64,000 nucleotides of DNA from an uncultured Caulobacterales bacterium (GTDB taxonomy: Bacteria > Pseudomonadota > Alphaproteobacteria > Caulobacterales > Maricaulaceae). The translations under genes were made by a program, and so were the position numbers. The stretch is from contig CALLIK010000007.1 of NCBI GenBank assembly GCA_938009235.1, positions 124,001 through 188,000 of the forward strand. The letters run 5' to 3'. The notes beneath the pieces were generated by a model. It searched no databases. It saw nothing but the letters and a program-made list of their open reading frames with translations, and had not been told where the DNA came from. Shown here piece by piece: positions 63,398-64,000 of the stretch. Position 1 is the stretch's first letter. Every line of letters begins with the position of its first letter.

Positions 63398-64000
63398 CAC
63401 ATTTAATGGCTGAAACGTTTACTGTTGCCCTTGCTGAACGCAGTTACAATATTGAAATCGGACCCGGCGTTCTGCAAACGCTTGGGGACCGCGTAAACGA
63501 CATCGCGCCAAAGGCGCGCATCGCAGTCATTATGGACGCGACAGTGCAAGCCCTTCACGGGGTAGCCATAGAGAAGGCACTCTCGCAACACGACACGCAT
63601 TTGATCGTTAGGCCGGAAGGCGAATCCCAGAAGTCATTAGTTAATCTGGAAGAGATTTTAGACAGCCTCTTCCAAGCCGAATTCAGTCGATCTGATATTG
63701 TCATCACCTTTGGCGGCGGCGTCATTGGTGATCTAGGCGGATTTGCAGCTTCAATTTACAAGCGCGGTATGCCGTTCATCCAAGTCCCCACAACCTTGCT
63801 CGCGCAAGTCGATAGTTCTGTCGGGGGTAAGACCGCCATTAACAATAAATATGGTAAAAATCTTGTTGGGGCCTTTTATCAACCGAAGCTCGTTCTGACA
63901 GATACAGATTTATTGAAGACGCTGCCTGTACGAGAATTAAAAGCTGGCTATGCTGAAATATTGAAATATGGCCTATTAGGGGACGCCGCTTTTTTCGACA
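63394..64000 (+). CDS. aroB: 3-dehydroquinate synthase, 3' truncated by window end
   Basis: Converts DAHP to 3-dehydroquinate in the shikimate pathway. The reading frame is open from ATG 63394 (overlapping the aroK stop, ATGA; ATG 63406 is an alternative) to the window end, about 202 codons of the usual 360 or so. Family motifs are intact: FGGGVIGDLGGFAAS (NAD binding), PTTLLAQVDSSVGGKTAIN in two parts (PTTLLAQVDSS, VGGKTAIN), GKNLVGAFYQP and the start of the metal-binding region ELKAGYAEILKYGLL, where Glu is the first zinc ligand. Confidence 0.95.
   Translation, partial: MTHLMAETFTVALAERSYNIEIGPGVLQTLGDRVNDIAPKARIAVIMDATVQALHGVAIEKALSQHDTHLIVRPEGESQKSLVNLEEILDSLFQAEFSRSDIVITFGGGVIGDLGGFAASIYKRGMPFIQVPTTLLAQVDSSVGGKTAINNKYGKNLVGAFYQPKLVLTDTDLLKTLPVRELKAGYAEILKYGLLGDAAFFD

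Overview
The window comes from an alphaproteobacterial chromosome. The best fit is a marine, stalked-bacterium-type lineage (Caulobacterales/Maricaulales, Hyphomonadaceae-like). The evidence is the order mutM-echA-rpsT-dnaA, GANTC (CcrM-type) sites clustered before dnaA, CtrA-like TTAA-N7-TTAA repeats, an alphaproteobacterial HslV with a propeptide, an NDUFAF5-like methyltransferase next to comF, and several hybrid or orphan histidine kinases. By eye the G+C content is about one half. The stretch 22.5-32 kb is AT-richer and more accessory in character. This placement is inferred from the sequence alone.

Layout. 0-5 kb: mutM (apparently with an ATC start), an orphan gene, echA, rpsT, then a 560-bp regulatory region and dnaA. 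5-12.3 kb: a MarR regulator with a perfect 20-bp palindromic operator, a MarC membrane protein, a nucleotidyltransferase, rpsP and ffh, a membrane histidine kinase and a lipoprotein. 12.3-16.7 kb: rplT-rpmI, a DUF4345 protein, lysC, ubiG, and an AT-rich origin-like segment (three 17-bp repeats abutting a perfect DnaA box) before an orphan ParB-domain gene. 16.7-22.4 kb: gpsA-DUF1178-nitrilase-grxC-comF, an NDUFAF5-like methyltransferase, and a CoA transferase with a DUF4031 gene. 22.5-31.4 kb: two sensor kinases and a 1220-residue trimeric autotransporter adhesin whose Shine-Dalgarno sequence lies inside a perfect hairpin. 32-35.3 kb: tRNA-Gly, a ProX/YbaK deacylase and a nucleoside salvage set (ribokinase, phosphoribosyltransferase, nucleoside hydrolase). 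35.4-39.9 kb: a CnoX-like thioredoxin, a 2OG-Fe(II) oxygenase, LonN, Trm112-like, DUF1244, a DUF2314/DUF2185 protein and hslV. 39.9-45.4 kb: an atypical thiolase, a PAS kinase with a secreted neighbour, a GNAT, a possible small RNA and a DUF6481 protein. 45.4-54.7 kb: ubiE, a LysR regulator, a saccharopine-dehydrogenase-like protein, DUF4345, an SMP-30-like protein, acs, mutT, argJ and a parvulin lipoprotein. 54.8-64 kb: secA, a TorF-type porin, accA, xerD with two unknown partners, aroK and a truncated aroB.

Most of the window is ordinary housekeeping sequence in tight, often 4-nt-overlapping, operons. The most interesting signals are regulatory or structural: the non-AUG mutM start; the GANTC cluster and long leader hairpin of dnaA; the repeat/DnaA-box region at 15.85-15.92 kb; the hairpin that buries the adhesin ribosome-binding site, with a competing upstream hairpin; and the hierarchical 14/56/112-residue repeats of the adhesin head above an Asn-cored (N@d) stalk. 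I found no CRISPR array, prophage or insertion sequence.
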